A DNA stretch of 64,000 bases from NCBI RefSeq assembly GCF_013377295.1, contig NZ_CP016180.1:248001-312000 (forward strand), in the 5' to 3' direction. The DNA comes from Pasteurella skyensis (GTDB lineage Bacteria; Pseudomonadota; Gammaproteobacteria; Enterobacterales; Pasteurellaceae). Under the pieces are notes generated by a model that saw nothing but the letters and a program-made list of their open reading frames with translations, was not told where the DNA came from and searched no databases. Positions 27,857-38,000 of this stretch are shown piece after piece. Each line of letters starts with the position of its first letter. Position 1 is the stretch's first letter. Both the position numbers and the translations under genes were made by a program.

Positions 27857-28801
27857 ATGACAACACAAACAGAGCAAGATAGCCAAACATTAAAAACACA
27901 CAGAATTCAAGATCCAGTATTAACTAATTTAGCACAAGGGTATTATAACAATGAACTGGTTTGTGAAGTTCTAATGCCAGTAGTAGAAATAGGAAAAGAG
28001 GGCGGTAAAGTTCCAAAGTTTGGACGACAGTCTTTTATACTACCCTCAACCATTAGACACCTAAGAGGAAAATCAAACAGAATAAACCCCGAAGATATAG
28101 CTACCATAGATGTACAATTGGAAGAACACGACATTGAATACGGAATTGATTATCGTGAAGAAAATGAAGCGAATTACCCATTATTGCAATATGCTCTTTC
28201 TGTAACACAAGATATTATTGCTTTAGGGCGTGAGGTACAAGTTGCTAAATTAGCCCAAGATAGCACTAATTATAAAAGTGATAATGTTATCGCCTTAAAA
28301 GGTAATAAAAAGTTTAGTAATAAAAAATCTAATCCTTTAGAAACAATTGAAAACGGAATTTATGCAGTATCAGCTTCTATTGGTATGAAACCAAATACTT
28401 GTATTATTGCTTCTAATGTTTGGAAAGAACTGAAAGAAAATGAAGTACTTTTAGAAAGAATTAAATACACTAAAACGGGTATTTTGACTCCTGAAATCTT
28501 TGCCGAATTGATTAATATTCCAGTAGTCAAAATTGGCGAAGCAGTTCAAGAAAAAAATGGCAACCTTGAAAAAATTTGGAATGATTGTGTTATTTTGGCT
28601 TATGTATCAGAAAGAGCAAAAACTAAAAAAGGCAGTATATTTGACCCAACTTTCGGTTATACTGTACGAAGAAATAAAGGACTTTTTGTTGATAGGTATA
28701 TGGAACACGGAGGTAAAGTTATTGTAATAAGATGTACGGACATATATAAGCCTCATTTATTGGGTAGTTCAGCAGGATACCTAATTAAAGATTGCTTATA
28801 A
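27857..28801 (+). CDS. Phage major capsid-like protein
   Basis: The 314-residue protein looks like a phage coat protein. The N-terminal DPVLTNLAQGYYNNELVCEVLMPVV and KVPKFGRQSF...IRHLRGKSNRINPED pattern is shared by capsid proteins that follow Mu-type protease and scaffold genes. No signal or membrane segment is present. The gene closes the element's coding part and ends in a strong terminator. I infer an HK97-type fold from family resemblance; a structure prediction would test it. No portal or terminase gene is nearby. Confidence 0.65.
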   Translation: MTTQTEQDSQTLKTHRIQDPVLTNLAQGYYNNELVCEVLMPVVEIGKEGGKVPKFGRQSFILPSTIRHLRGKSNRINPEDIATIDVQLEEHDIEYGIDYREENEANYPLLQYALSVTQDIIALGREVQVAKLAQDSTNYKSDNVIALKGNKKFSNKKSNPLETIENGIYAVSASIGMKPNTCIIASNVWKELKENEVLLERIKYTKTGILTPEIFAELINIPVVKIGEAVQEKNGNLEKIWNDCVILAYVSERAKTKKGSIFDPTFGYTVRRNKGLFVDRYMEHGGKVIVIRCTDIYKPHLLGSSAGYLIKDCL

Positions 28802-28812
28802 ATAGACAATAA

Positions 28813-28842
28813 AAAAAGAGTGGTGAAAGCCACTCTTTTTTA
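28813..28842 (+). terminator. Terminator after the capsid gene
   Basis: AAAAAGAGTGG at 28813-28823 pairs perfectly with CCACTCTTTTT at 28830-28840 around a 6-base loop. Confidence 0.9.
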
Positions 28843-28844
28843 TA

Positions 28845-28918
28845 AGGTTGAGTGGGGGTCGAACCCACATACACATAGAACAACAATTCCTGATGGCTTA
28901 CCTTTAGCCGACCAACCC
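28845..28918 (-). tRNA. tRNA-like gene inside the element, anticodon uncertain
   Basis: On the minus strand a 74-nt sequence folds with acceptor GGGUUGG/UCAACCU (7 pairs, two G-U), a D-arm GGCU/AGCC with loop AAAGGUA, and a perfect T-arm GUGGG/CCCAC with loop UUCGACC. The anticodon arm is poor: the best 4-pair stem leaves loop AUUGUUG, which would give UGU (Thr), but U37 is unusual. CCA is not encoded. It may be a phage-type tRNA or a decayed one. Confidence 0.45.
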
Positions 28919-29023
28919 TACTAACAAGCAGTTTAATAATAATTTAAAAGTAAGTCAATGTGGTTTAATTTTTGATTAAAATAAATTAGTTATATAACCG
29001 CTTTTTGATTCCAAAATTTAAAT

Positions 29024-29119
29024 AAGTGGCAAAATAAGCCACTTAAGTGAAAAAACCCACTTGCTATAAATCCTTGTGTATCAATGCTTACAGCGTTTTA
29101 AGTGGATAAGTGGGTTTTT
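29024..29119. repeat. Iteron cluster 2, second candidate origin site
   Basis: AAGTGG at 29024, CCACTT at 29039, CCCACTT at 29056 and AAGTGGATAAGTGGG at 29100-29114 repeat the motifs of cluster 1. The 24 bp at 29096-29119 are identical to 23011-23034. In the excised circle the two clusters would flank the att site and integrase. Confidence 0.6.
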
Positions 29120-29275
29120 TTTACAAAACTTTTATTTTTTTATTTTTATGTTATTTCTGATAAAATTACTGCGAAAAACTAACAAACAAAATTTATTCAT
29201 TATTTGTTGTTTATCCAGTTTTTTATCTCAATTAGGGCGGGAATAAGTAAAATCTGAAGGGATTAAATGGGTAGT

Positions 29276-29337
29276 TAGTGTATTATAGTTTATTGTAAAC
29301 TATTTTGATTTTGTTTTTTAGTACCCAAAATAGTACC
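29276..29337 (+). repeat. Right arm-type repeat of the element
   Basis: It is the partner of 21519-21580 (51 of 62 positions equal). It lies about 65 bp from the candidate right attachment site. The rest of 28919-29510 holds no gene that I can support. Confidence 0.65.
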
Positions 29338-29402
29338 CAATTGATTTTGTTTGTTTATAAAAGCTATTTAGAATCAATAGCTTGATTGTTTGATTTTGGT
29401 GT

Positions 29403-29415
29403 GATTATCCCACCA
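29403..29415 (+). other. Candidate right attachment site (attR)
   Basis: GATTATCCCACCA equals the last 14 bases of tRNA-Ala (GATTATCTCCACCA) with one T missing. It sits between the element's last repeat and the ptrA leader. The match is short and imperfect, so the boundary is provisional. Confidence 0.4.
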
Positions 29416-29510
29416 CTTTTACCTCAAATCCTTTTATTTCTCTATCTATTTGCAACTGCGTTCCGTTTTATTTGTCTAATGAAAACCAAAATTTAACTTA
29501 GGAGAATAAA

Positions 29511-32453
29511 GTGAAAAAATCACTTTTTTATGTTATTTCCGCTGTGAGTGTGGCAATGATTGCTCCACAAGCGGTCACATCTGAATTAGAAAATGCAAAA
29601 AATGTTGTTATTTCTAAGTCTACCCAATCAACCGATGGCTTTAAAATTCTTACCGATAATATCGTAAAAAGTCCTGCAGATAGCGCAAATTATCGAGGCA
29701 TTTTACTGGATAATGGTATGACGGTATTGCTAATTTCTGATCCAAAAGCCAATAAATCATTGATGTCTGTTGCCTTACCAATTGGTTCAATGGAAGATCC
29801 TGATACCCAACAAGGTTTAGCTCATTATTTAGAGCATATGGTGTTGATGGGGTCAAAAAAATTTCCTGAAACCAATGGGTTAGATCATTTTTTAAGTAAA
29901 AATGGGGGAAGAAATAATGCTTCTACCAGTAATTCTCGTACGGCATATTATTTAGAGGTAAATAATAATGCCTTTGATGATGCCGCTGCTCGATTGGCTG
30001 ATGCTTTAGCCGCTCCTTTATTATTAGAATCTAATGCTAAAAAAGAGTTGAATGCGGTCAATTCAGAGATGATTCGGGCTAAATCAAGTGATGGTTATTT
30101 ACTGTATAGTGTTGAGTTAGCAACAGCAAATTCTGCTCATCCAATCACAAAATTTACAGTAGGAAATAAAAAGACATTATCAGATAAGTCAAACAGTAAA
30201 TTACAAACTGAACTTGAGCAGTTTTATAATAAATATTATTCGGCAAATTTAGTTAAAGCAGTGCTTTATTCTAATCAATCCTTAGAAAAGCTGGCGAAAT
30301 TAGCCGTGAATACTTTAGGAACAATGGCAAATAAAAATTTGCAAAAACCTGAGGTTAAGGTACCGCTATACCTTGCAAAACATAAAGGCGTAATGATCCA
30401 TTATAAGCCAATTAAACCAATGAAATTATTAGAGATTAACTTTGATTATCCTAATAATGAAATGGCATTTAAATCTAAAACCAATGCCTATTTAATTTAT
30501 ATGTTTAATAACAATACCACAGGAACCCTTTCAGATTATTTGATTAAAAATGGTTTGTCTGCTAATGGTATTCAAGCTGGTGCGGATGCTAATTTGGGGC
30601 GTAATCGAGGCAGTTTTACGCTTTATATAGATTTAACTAAAAAAGGTTTGGCACAGAAAGATAAAGTGATCTCATTGGTTTTTCAACAGATTGAAGCGTT
30701 GAAGAAAGCAGGAATAAAAGAGAGTTATTTCAAAGAGATGGAACAAAGTTTAACGCAAGAGTTTAAACATCTAACTGTAGAAAAACATCTTGGTTTTGTC
30801 GAAGATATTACGGATGCAATGTTGCTTTATCCATTGGAAAATGTCATTAATGCAGGATTTATTGCTGAGGCAATGGATAAAAAAGCCATTGAAGAAAAAT
30901 TAAATGCAATGACATTAGAGAATGCTCGTATTTTATTGGTGAGTAAAAATGCAAAAACCAATCAAACTACGCCTTATATGGAAGCACCTTATTCAGTTGC
31001 CAAATTTACTCCACAGCAAAAAGCGAAATGGTTGCGTGTTGATCAAGAGGAGATAATTAAATTACCTGAATTAAATCCTTATTTTGCAACAGATTTTTCG
31101 TTAAATGTAACGGATAGTACTCGTTTAAAACCACAAAAAGTGGTTGAGAATGCAGGTGAAAAAATTTACGCAATGGGAAGCCAATATTTTCCTAAAGAGC
31201 CAAAAGCGATGATCAGTTTAGATTTTCTGATTGCACCACGAACCAATGCGTTAAAATCAGAAATAACCGAATCATTATTAAATTATATGAATTATCTTGC
31301 ACTGAACAAATTAGCGTTTCAATCTTCAGTCGCAGGCATAGATGGGGATTTATTTTATAGTGAAAATGGCATTAGTATCAGATTATTAGGCTATCCACAG
31401 CACTTTGAGCGTTTAGTGAAAGATGCTCTTACTGAAATGAAGAATGCTGAGTTAAAAGAGAGCGACCTTATTCAAGCAAAACAGCAGATATTGGAAGCCT
31501 TAGATCGTCAAAAAAAGGAAAACAGTTTAAATCAGGCGGTGAGTGCATTTCACCATTTGGTCAGTTATCCTTATTTTGAGCGTGAAAAACAGAAAAAAAT
31601 GGTTTCTAAAATCACCTTACAAGAGATTAAGAAAATGCGAAATCATTTATTTAGTCATACAACAGGGATTGAAGCCTTAGCCGTCGGAAATTTAAGTGAT
31701 AAGCAGGTTATCTCATTGACGAATACTGCAAAACAGCTGATTCATAACAGTCAAACGGCATTAGGTAAGCAACCATTTATTGATTTTCGTGATGTATCAC
31801 AAAAAGTGAATTATATTCAGCGAGTACCCAATGAAGATGATGCACTGGTTGCAACTTATTTACTTAAAGGGAATAATCACTGGTTTGATTATGTCCGTTC
31901 CACATTGTTAGCGGATATTATTTCTCGCTGGTATTTCAATGATTTACGTACTGATAAGCAATTAGGTTATGTGGTCTCTGCACAAGCTGTACATACAGGC
32001 AAAACCTCTGGTTTACATTTTATGGTACAAAGTCCAAATACGAAACCAAAAGGTATAATGGAACATAATCAACGATTCTTTAAAGAGAGTGAAGCAAAAT
32101 TGCAAGCAATGACTGAACAAGAGTTTGATGAGTATAAAAATAGCTTATTAGAAATATTGCAACAAAAGCCAGAGTCGCTAAGACAAGAGTTTTTACGTTT
32201 TGCTTCTGATTTTGATCGTAATAATTTTAAATTTGATCATTTGGAAGAAATTATCAAGATAACCCAACATATCACCAAACAGCAAGTAGTTGATTTTTAT
32301 CAACAAGCGGTGATGGAGCAACGTGGTTTTGTCTTTATTAGCCAAGCATTGGGGAAAAAATCGAAATTAAGAGATCAGGTTACTTTAAAAGATTTCAAAA
32401 CAGTGAAAAGTATTGAAAAATTACAAAAAAGTTTACCTGTATCTTATTGGTAA
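29511..32453 (+). CDS. ptrA: Pitrilysin-type zinc metalloprotease (protease III)
   Basis: This is a periplasmic M16 peptidase that degrades small peptides. The 980 residues start with GTG 29511 after a TAGGAG ribosome site. Residues 1-24 (KKSLFYVISAVSVAMIAPQA) form a signal peptide. The inverted zinc motif HxxEH is HYLEH at 105-109, and the downstream ligand Glu lies in the LNAVNSEM segment. Four homologous M16 domains fit the length of E. coli Ptr (962). Unlike E. coli, recB or recD is not adjacent. It stands alone beside the element's right end. Confidence 0.93.
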   Translation: MKKSLFYVISAVSVAMIAPQAVTSELENAKNVVISKSTQSTDGFKILTDNIVKSPADSANYRGILLDNGMTVLLISDPKANKSLMSVALPIGSMEDPDTQQGLAHYLEHMVLMGSKKFPETNGLDHFLSKNGGRNNASTSNSRTAYYLEVNNNAFDDAAARLADALAAPLLLESNAKKELNAVNSEMIRAKSSDGYLLYSVELATANSAHPITKFTVGNKKTLSDKSNSKLQTELEQFYNKYYSANLVKAVLYSNQSLEKLAKLAVNTLGTMANKNLQKPEVKVPLYLAKHKGVMIHYKPIKPMKLLEINFDYPNNEMAFKSKTNAYLIYMFNNNTTGTLSDYLIKNGLSANGIQAGADANLGRNRGSFTLYIDLTKKGLAQKDKVISLVFQQIEALKKAGIKESYFKEMEQSLTQEFKHLTVEKHLGFVEDITDAMLLYPLENVINAGFIAEAMDKKAIEEKLNAMTLENARILLVSKNAKTNQTTPYMEAPYSVAKFTPQQKAKWLRVDQEEIIKLPELNPYFATDFSLNVTDSTRLKPQKVVENAGEKIYAMGSQYFPKEPKAMISLDFLIAPRTNALKSEITESLLNYMNYLALNKLAFQSSVAGIDGDLFYSENGISIRLLGYPQHFERLVKDALTEMKNAELKESDLIQAKQQILEALDRQKKENSLNQAVSAFHHLVSYPYFEREKQKKMVSKITLQEIKKMRNHLFSHTTGIEALAVGNLSDKQVISLTNTAKQLIHNSQTALGKQPFIDFRDVSQKVNYIQRVPNEDDALVATYLLKGNNHWFDYVRSTLLADIISRWYFNDLRTDKQLGYVVSAQAVHTGKTSGLHFMVQSPNTKPKGIMEHNQRFFKESEAKLQAMTEQEFDEYKNSLLEILQQKPESLRQEFLRFASDFDRNNFKFDHLEEIIKITQHITKQQVVDFYQQAVMEQRGFVFISQALGKKSKLRDQVTLKDFKTVKSIEKLQKSLPVSYW

Positions 32454-32466
32454 AACAGACTAAATA

Positions 32467-32520
32467 AAGCGGTGAGATATGATCAATTATTTGCAAATTT
32501 TGCTCAGCATCTTACCGCTT
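32467..32520. terminator. Paired uptake-signal hairpin between ptrA and the convergent DUF1801 gene
   Basis: AAGCGGTGAGAT at 32467-32478 faces ATCTTACCGCTT at 32509-32520 (one G-T pair). The spacer contains TTTGCAAATTT. It can serve as a bidirectional terminator for the convergent genes and includes the DUF1801 stop codon. Confidence 0.65.
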
Positions 32521-32863
32521 GTTTTATAAAATATTCCACATTTTTATTTTGAAGATCATCTATTGTTCTAATTTTTAGATGTCGGCGGTATTTTCCAGTA
32601 CCTTCCAGTAATTTATTAGGATCTTTCATTAAAAAGCCTTCGACAAACTCGAAAGAAATATGCTGTTTCCTGACAAATAAACCACCAAAATCTTTATTAT
32701 TAATTGAAAACATAATACCACCATAAATGATTTTTTCATCAGTTGCTTGATGGTTTTCAAAAACTATTTCACGTATTTGGTTTAAAATAAGGTATTTTTC
32801 GTTATCAATACTTAATATATCATTCAAAAATGTTTGAACTTGATCACTTTGGGATTTCATCAT
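32504..32863 (-). CDS. DUF1801-type small protein
   Basis: From ATG 32863 (MMKSQSDQVQTFL) the product is 119 residues. The frame is open further upstream, but that part overlaps the VOC gene and lacks a start signal. The core IREIVFENHQATDEKIIYGGIMFSINNKDFGGLFVRKQHISFEF resembles the DUF1801/YdhG-like fold, whose function is unknown. Its start overlaps the VOC stop (TAATG), so the two are coupled. Confidence 0.7.
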   Translation of the reverse strand: MMKSQSDQVQTFLNDILSIDNEKYLILNQIREIVFENHQATDEKIIYGGIMFSINNKDFGGLFVRKQHISFEFVEGFLMKDPNKLLEGTGKYRRHLKIRTIDDLQNKNVEYFIKQAVRC

Positions 32864-33285
32864 TATTCCACTTTTTCTGCAAAACCAAGAATGTAACCAT
32901 TTAAATCTTGTACATAAAATTCTTTCATTCCATACCAAGTTGTTTTTAGGTCAGTGATGGTGAGATTTTTATTTTTTAATGATTGATGTAATTTACTAAT
33001 GCCGTCAATTTCCATATAGAATGAAACAGTTGCTCCAGTAGTAGAGGTTTTACAAAAAGTCATATCTTGTTGGAAAGAGTCTAAACGCTGTAACATTAAT
33101 TCAATATTGTCTTTTTGGAGCATTGCGTACACATAGGCTTTATTTTTATCTAATGTCTGTTCGACACCATCTTGGCTTTCAGGCACAGCCATAACTAGCG
33201 TAAATCCAAAATGCTCGGTATAAAAATGAACAGTTTCGTTAATGTCCTTTACCGCTAAATTGGGGGATAATTTGTTGATTTTCAT
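32863..33285 (-). CDS. VOC (glyoxalase/bleomycin-resistance) family protein
   Basis: The 140-residue protein starts with LSPNLAVKDINETVHFYTEHFGF, the first beta-alpha-beta unit of the vicinal-oxygen-chelate fold, and ends with WYGMKEFYVQDLNGYILGFAE, the second. Candidate metal ligands are the terminal Glu and a central acidic residue. Substrate is unknown. It lies 42 bp downstream of an AraC-type regulator and is coupled to a DUF1801 gene, so the three probably form one operon. Confidence 0.85.
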   Translation of the reverse strand: MKINKLSPNLAVKDINETVHFYTEHFGFTLVMAVPESQDGVEQTLDKNKAYVYAMLQKDNIELMLQRLDSFQQDMTFCKTSTTGATVSFYMEIDGISKLHQSLKNKNLTITDLKTTWYGMKEFYVQDLNGYILGFAEKVE

Positions 33286-33327
33286 AGTTACCTCTTTTTA
33301 CCAGTTAAAAAATCAAACACAAAATTA

Positions 33328-34068
33328 TCATTTATTTAGTGTTGATAATTGTAAAAATCGGTCGTTTTCATTTCTGTATAGTTCTTTAGGGGTAACACCA
33401 GCGTATTGCTTTACTTCTTTGATAAAGTGAGATTGATCAGAATATCCATTGTTAGGAGTTAGTTTTCCTGCTGAGATCTGTTTATAGGAGGATTTAAAAC
33501 GAATAATTTTTAAGAAATTTTTTAACGAAAAACCAAATTGTTTACTAAAGTAACGGTTAATTTGTCTGCTACTCCAAAAAACCTGTTCCGATAATTCCGT
33601 TACTGTTTTTACATTCTGTTGATAGATAAGATCAAATAATGTCAATTTTCTATTATCCATATTTTTAATCTGTGTTATTACATTCTCAATATGATGTGTA
33701 GTATGACTAACAAATCGTTCAAATTCATTGTGTTGGAAACTGTTAAGATTCCAAAAATGAAAAGGAAGAGTGTGTTCAGTATCTAAAATTGATTTTATCT
33801 CTCTTTGAAAAATATATTCAGCAGCTAAGATCTTAAAACGTATTGCAATAAAAGTTTTATTTTTAGGTATGTCGATATGTTTTGGTGTAGTCCAAATGCC
33901 TGTAAGTTTTACTGTTGTTAAAAGGTTATCTTCAAATTCAGCAATTAAATCAAAGTAACCATCTGGTAGGATAGTGTGTTGAATGGCTTTATCAGTTTTA
34001 TAATACCAAAAACATTCTATGAAATTTTGTAAAAATCCTGTTGGTTTAAGAGCTTTATATTCTATCAC
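33328..34068 (-). CDS. AraC-family transcriptional regulator
   Basis: The 246-residue protein has an N-terminal sensing domain typical of the group with LQNFIECFWYYKTDK and HTILPDGYFDLI (DUF6597-like). Its C-terminal AraC double helix-turn-helix includes VTELSEQVFWSSRQINRYFSK and GYSDQSHFIKEVKQYAGVTP. The second half is well conserved; the effector is unknown. It heads the group with VOC and DUF1801 genes and may regulate them. Confidence 0.87.
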   Translation of the reverse strand: MIEYKALKPTGFLQNFIECFWYYKTDKAIQHTILPDGYFDLIAEFEDNLLTTVKLTGIWTTPKHIDIPKNKTFIAIRFKILAAEYIFQREIKSILDTEHTLPFHFWNLNSFQHNEFERFVSHTTHHIENVITQIKNMDNRKLTLFDLIYQQNVKTVTELSEQVFWSSRQINRYFSKQFGFSLKNFLKIIRFKSSYKQISAGKLTPNNGYSDQSHFIKEVKQYAGVTPKELYRNENDRFLQLSTLNK

Positions 34069-34099
34069 AGTGCTACTCTCAAAATGATTTTCTTATTTT

Positions 34100-34153
34100 A
34101 AGCGGTGAGATGTGATCAATTATTTGCAAATTTTTATCAACATCTTACCGCTT
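34100..34153. repeat. Paired uptake-signal inverted repeat
   Basis: AAGCGGTGAGAT at 34100-34111 and ATCTTACCGCTT at 34142-34153 enclose a spacer with TTTGCAAATTT. It lies between two minus-strand genes and probably terminates udk. A second hairpin, GGGAGA...TCTCCC near 34195-34209, is next to it. Confidence 0.65.
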
Positions 34154-34263
34154 AATAGTGACTTATTTTCATTAATTTGGCTAGCAGGGGGTAAGGGAGA
34201 TTTCTCCCTTATCTAAGTAATACTCAATATCAGTATTACATAAGCACATTGTTTTTTCTTAAA

Positions 34264-34917
34264 CTATTTTTGACCTAATAATTGTCTAATTTGTGCTTTT
34301 AAGATATTAATCGCCACTCTGTTTTTGCCACCTTTTGGCACAATAATATCCGCATACTGTTTTGATGGCTGAATAAATTGTAAGAACATAGGACGAACTG
34401 TTTTACGGTACTGAGAAATCACAGAGTCCATTGAACGACCACGCTCTTCCATATCTCGTTTTAAACGGCGTATAAAACAAATATCTAAAGGCGCATCAAC
34501 AAAAATAGACATATCCACTTCATTACGAATCATTTCATCGGTCAGTAATAAAATCCCTTCAAGAATAATGACACGCTTAGGTTCAAAGGATCTAACTGTA
34601 GGTAAGCGAGTATGTTCAACATAACTGTATTCTGGAATTTCGATATTATGCCCAGCTTTTAGGGCTTGAAGATGAGAAACTAACAGGGCGTGATCCATTG
34701 AATTTGGGTGATCGTAATTGGTTTTAATACGCTCTTCCATTTCTAAATGGCTTTGATCTCGATAATAAGAATCTTCGGAAATAATACCAATATCATCAAT
34801 ACCGAGCTCTTCTTTTAATTCATTATAAATAGTTGAAGCAATGAGGCTTTTTCCTGAAGCTGATGCTCCAGCAATGGCGATAACAATACAAGAGGGGGTG
34901 TGTGCTGAATTTGACAT
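34264..34917 (-). CDS. udk: Uridine kinase
   Basis: Udk phosphorylates uridine and cytidine with ATP or GTP in pyrimidine salvage. From ATG 34917 it is 217 residues, close to E. coli (213); an in-frame ATG at 34929 is an alternative. The P-loop is GASASGKS at 17-24. [21 protein letters not shown] and [10 protein letters not shown] form the nucleoside site, and [21 protein letters not shown] follows. It complements cdd elsewhere in this window. Confidence 0.95.
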   Translation of the reverse strand: MSNSAHTPSCIVIAIAGASASGKSLIASTIYNELKEELGIDDIGIISEDSYYRDQSHLEMEERIKTNYDHPNSMDHALLVSHLQALKAGHNIEIPEYSYVEHTRLPTVRSFEPKRVIILEGILLLTDEMIRNEVDMSIFVDAPLDICFIRRLKRDMEERGRSMDSVISQYRKTVRPMFLQFIQPSKQYADIIVPKGGKNRVAINILKAQIRQLLGQK

Positions 34918-35057
34918 AAGATTATCCATTTGTGGTCTAAAACTAGGGTAATTATAGCGTAAAATTAATATTGTTACACTTTTATGTGATGCTTTTGTGG
35001 ATAGAAATACAGGAGTTTAGTAGAATATTTGTAAATTTTTATGAAAATCGTACCGCT

Positions 35058-38000
35058 ATGACTTTTAACTTGCAGCTTAATCTGCCTAAACTTACACAAA
35101 AACATCAAGATCATCAAACATTAGGTAACTTAATTGGGCATTCAGATACACTTGCCATTGCAGAAGCTGCAGAACAATTTAATGGCGTTACCGTTGTTGT
35201 TACACCTGATATTCACACAGCACTACGTTTAGAGAATAGCATTAAGCAATTTAGCCATTTATCTGTGCAATTATTTCCTGATTGGGAAACCTTGCCTTAT
35301 GATAATTTTTCACCTCATCAGGATATTATTTCAACCCGTCTGTCAGCTCTCTTTCAGTTGCAACAGGGCAATAAGCAGATTTTCTTGTTACCCATTCATA
35401 CGTTATTACAAAAAGTATGCCCAAAAAGTTATTTAGCGAATAATGTATTTTTAATTAAAAAAGGGGATTGTTTTTCAATCGGTAAGTTACGTTCTCAGTT
35501 AGAAAGCGCTGGCTATAGAGCAGTAGATCAAGTATTAGAATACGGTGAATATGCAGTGCGAGGAGCGATATTAGATTTGTATCCAATGGGAAGTAACAGC
35601 CCTTTTCGATTAGATTTTTTTGATGATGAAATTGATTCAATTCGTACTTTTGACGTAGATACACAACGTACTATTAAGGAAATTGCAGAGGTAAATTTAT
35701 TACCTGCACACGAATTTCCTACTGATGAAAACGGCATTGAATTTTTTAGGAAAAAATTCCGTGAAAAATTTGCGGAGATTCGTCGAGAGCCAGAGCATAT
35801 TTATCAACAAGTCAGCAAAGGGGTATTAAACGCAGGTATCGAATATTGGCAACCTCTCTTTTTTGAGGAAATGGCGTCTATTTTTGATTATCTTCCACAA
35901 GAAACCTTATTTATTACTTTTGATAGCTTTGTCGAAAAAGCAAAATTATTTCAACAAGATACCAAAAGTCGCTTTGAAAATCGTCGAGTTGATCCAATGC
36001 GTCCTCTACTGGAACCTAATGAATTATGGTTTAGCATAGAAGAAATTAATCAATACCTTAAAGCCTATCCTCGTTTGACGTTAACGACTCAAAAAACACG
36101 AAAATCGGCCACAAAACTGAATGCAAATATTGCACCTTTACCAGACATTGCGATTCAATCAACACATAAAAATATTTTTAAGCAATTTGAGGATTTTTAT
36201 ACTCACTTTAATGGAAAGATTTTATTTTCAGTAGAAACACAAGGGCGCCGAGAAACCTTATTGGACTTACTCTCTCCCCTTAATATTCAACCTCAACAAG
36301 TCAATAATCTTACTGATATTAGTGAGCCTTTTAGCTTAATGATAGGCGCATTAGATCAGGGTTTTATTATAGAAAATCCAAGCGGTGAGTTATTGGCGAT
36401 TATTTGCGAAACAGATTTACTAGGAAAGAAAATTCATCAACAGGGTAGCCGTGAAAAAAATCGCAATACCATTAATCCTGATACGGTAGTACGTAATTTA
36501 GCGGAGTTGAAAATAGGGCAGCCAGTCGTACATCTTGAAAATGGGGTAGGGCGTTATAATGGTTTAGTTACCCTTGATGTAGGTGGTATCAAAGCAGAAT
36601 ACCTTATTTTACAATATGCCGAAGAATCTAAATTATACGTTCCAGTGGCGTCTTTACATCTCATTAGCCGCTATATTGGCGGTACAGATGAAAATGCACC
36701 TTTGCATAAATTAGGCAGTGAAGCGTGGGTTCGAGCTCGTCAAAAAGCGGCTGAAAAAATTCGAGATGTAGCAGCAGAGTTACTCGATATATATGCAACC
36801 AGAGAAACTAAGAAAGGGTTTGCATATCAATATGATAAAGAATTATACCAACAATTCAGTGCTACTTTTCCTTTTGAGGAAACAGAAGATCAACGTACTG
36901 CCATTAATGCGGTTATCAGTGATATGTGTTTACCTAAAGCAATGGATCGTCTTGTTTGTGGAGATGTGGGTTTTGGTAAAACGGAAGTGGCAATGCGAGC
37001 TGCATTTTTAGCTGTAATGAACACCAAACAGGTTGCCATTCTGGTTCCGACCACATTATTAGCACAACAACATTTTGAGAATTTTAAGGATCGTTTTGCG
37101 AATTTTCCTGTGAATGTAGAAGTGCTGTCTCGTTTTAAAACAGCGAAAGAGCAGAAAGTTATCTTGGAAAAGGTTGCACAAGGAAAGGTGGATATTTTAG
37201 TTGGAACGCATAAATTACTACAAAATGATGTCAAATTTAATGACTTAGGGCTATTGATTATTGATGAAGAACATCGTTTTGGCGTCAGACAAAAAGAAAA
37301 AATTAAACAGTTACGTGCCAATGTGGATATTTTAACCCTTACCGCAACCCCTATTCCACGTACTTTAAATATGGCATTTAATGGTATTCGAGATCTCTCA
37401 ATTATTGCCAGTCCCCCTGCTCGACGATTAAGTACTAAAACCTTTGTACGACAAAATGATGACAACATTATTAAAGAAGCCATTTTACGTGAAATTTTAC
37501 GTGGTGGTCAGGTCTATTATCTACATAATGATGTTGCAACCATTGATAATTGTGCGGATAAACTTATTGAATTAGTACCAGAAGCACGTGTTGTGATTGG
37601 GCACGGACAAATGCGAGAGCGAGATCTAGAACGAGTAATGAGTGATTTTTATCATCAACGTTTTAATGTGTTAGTGTGTTCAACTATTATTGAGACAGGT
37701 ATTGATGTACCTACAGCGAACACTATTATTATTGAACGAGCAGATAAATTTGGTTTGGCACAGCTACACCAATTACGTGGACGTGTGGGGCGCTCACATC
37801 ATCAAGCTTATGCTTATTTACTCACACCACACCCAAAAACTTTGACTAAAGATGCGAAAAAGCGTTTAGAGGCATTAGAATCCCTTGATAATTTGGGAGC
37901 AGGCTTTATGTTAGCAACGCACGATTTAGAGATTCGAGGAGCAGGGGAGTTACTAGGAAGTGAACAGAGTGGACAAATCAGCTCTGTTGGCTTTTCTCTT

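Noticed and set aside
36890-37483. 197-codon minus-strand frame inside mfd
   Set aside because: It is antisense to the conserved RecG-like motor of Mfd and has no family resemblance, so it is a shadow frame.
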